A DNA stretch of 5,552 bases from the NCBI GenBank assembly GCA_964644555.1, contig CAZXWI010000102.1:1-5552 (forward strand), in the 5' to 3' direction. The notes under the pieces are model-generated. The model made no database searches, had not been told where the DNA came from, and was given only the letters and a program-made list of their open reading frames with translations. Of this stretch, positions 5,548 to 5,552 are shown in pieces. This DNA comes from RUG14186 sp964644555. GTDB lineage: Bacteria > Bacillota > Clostridia > Eubacteriales > Anaerofustaceae. Every line of letters begins with the position of its first letter. Positions within the stretch are counted from its first letter, which is position 1. Both the position numbers and the translations under genes were made by a program.

Positions 5548-5552
5548 ATATG

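Noticed and set aside
1..5552. CRISPR array, insertion sequence, tRNA/rRNA gene or prophage genes
   Set aside because: No regularly spaced repeats, transposase or integrase motifs, or tRNA/rRNA-like sequence were seen on either strand.

Overview
The window reads as chromosome of a low-GC Gram-positive bacterium, most likely a clostridial (Bacillota) anaerobe. The base composition is AT-rich, Shine-Dalgarno sites are strong (AGGAGG, GGAGG), promoters are SigA-like with extended -10 elements, and the families present (AzlCD, PadR, a four-cluster ferredoxin, a winged-helix/LicC fusion) are common in Clostridia. No species can be named from the sequence. Six protein genes are supported: three on the + strand and three to four transcription steps of minus-strand genes facing them (azlC, azlD, padR, ferredoxin), giving seven CDS in all, one of them cut by the left edge.

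Left half (1-3196, + strand): a tightly packed operon. It holds the ATPase of an ABC importer (5' end outside the window), a fused double permease of the iron(III)/2-aminoethylphosphonate type, and a protein with a winged helix-turn-helix domain joined to a LicC-like cytidylyltransferase. The first junction has zero spacing and the second is a TAATG one-base overlap, so the genes are probably translationally coupled. My reading is import of a small phospho- or phosphono-compound (2-aminoethylphosphonate is the leading candidate) followed by CMP activation, perhaps for decorating a cell-surface polymer or lipid. The substrate-binding protein and any further pathway genes would lie upstream of the window.

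Centre (3197-3282): a stem-loop with T-rich flanks on both sides serves as a shared terminator for the converging + and - strand units.

Right half (3283-5388, - strand): reading leftward, a four-cluster ferredoxin-like protein, a PadR-family regulator, and the AzlC/AzlD branched-chain amino acid exporter pair, again joined by TAATG. PadR has its own extended -10 promoter inside a perfect 11-bp inverted repeat, which could be its operator, a terminator for the ferredoxin gene, or both. A GC-rich hairpin lies between padR and azlC. PadR plausibly controls azlCD.

Right edge (5446-5552): AT-rich intergenic DNA with no gene. It carries the ferredoxin promoter on the - strand and, on the + strand, an exact consensus promoter (TTGACA, 17 bp, TATAAT) firing out of the window to the right.
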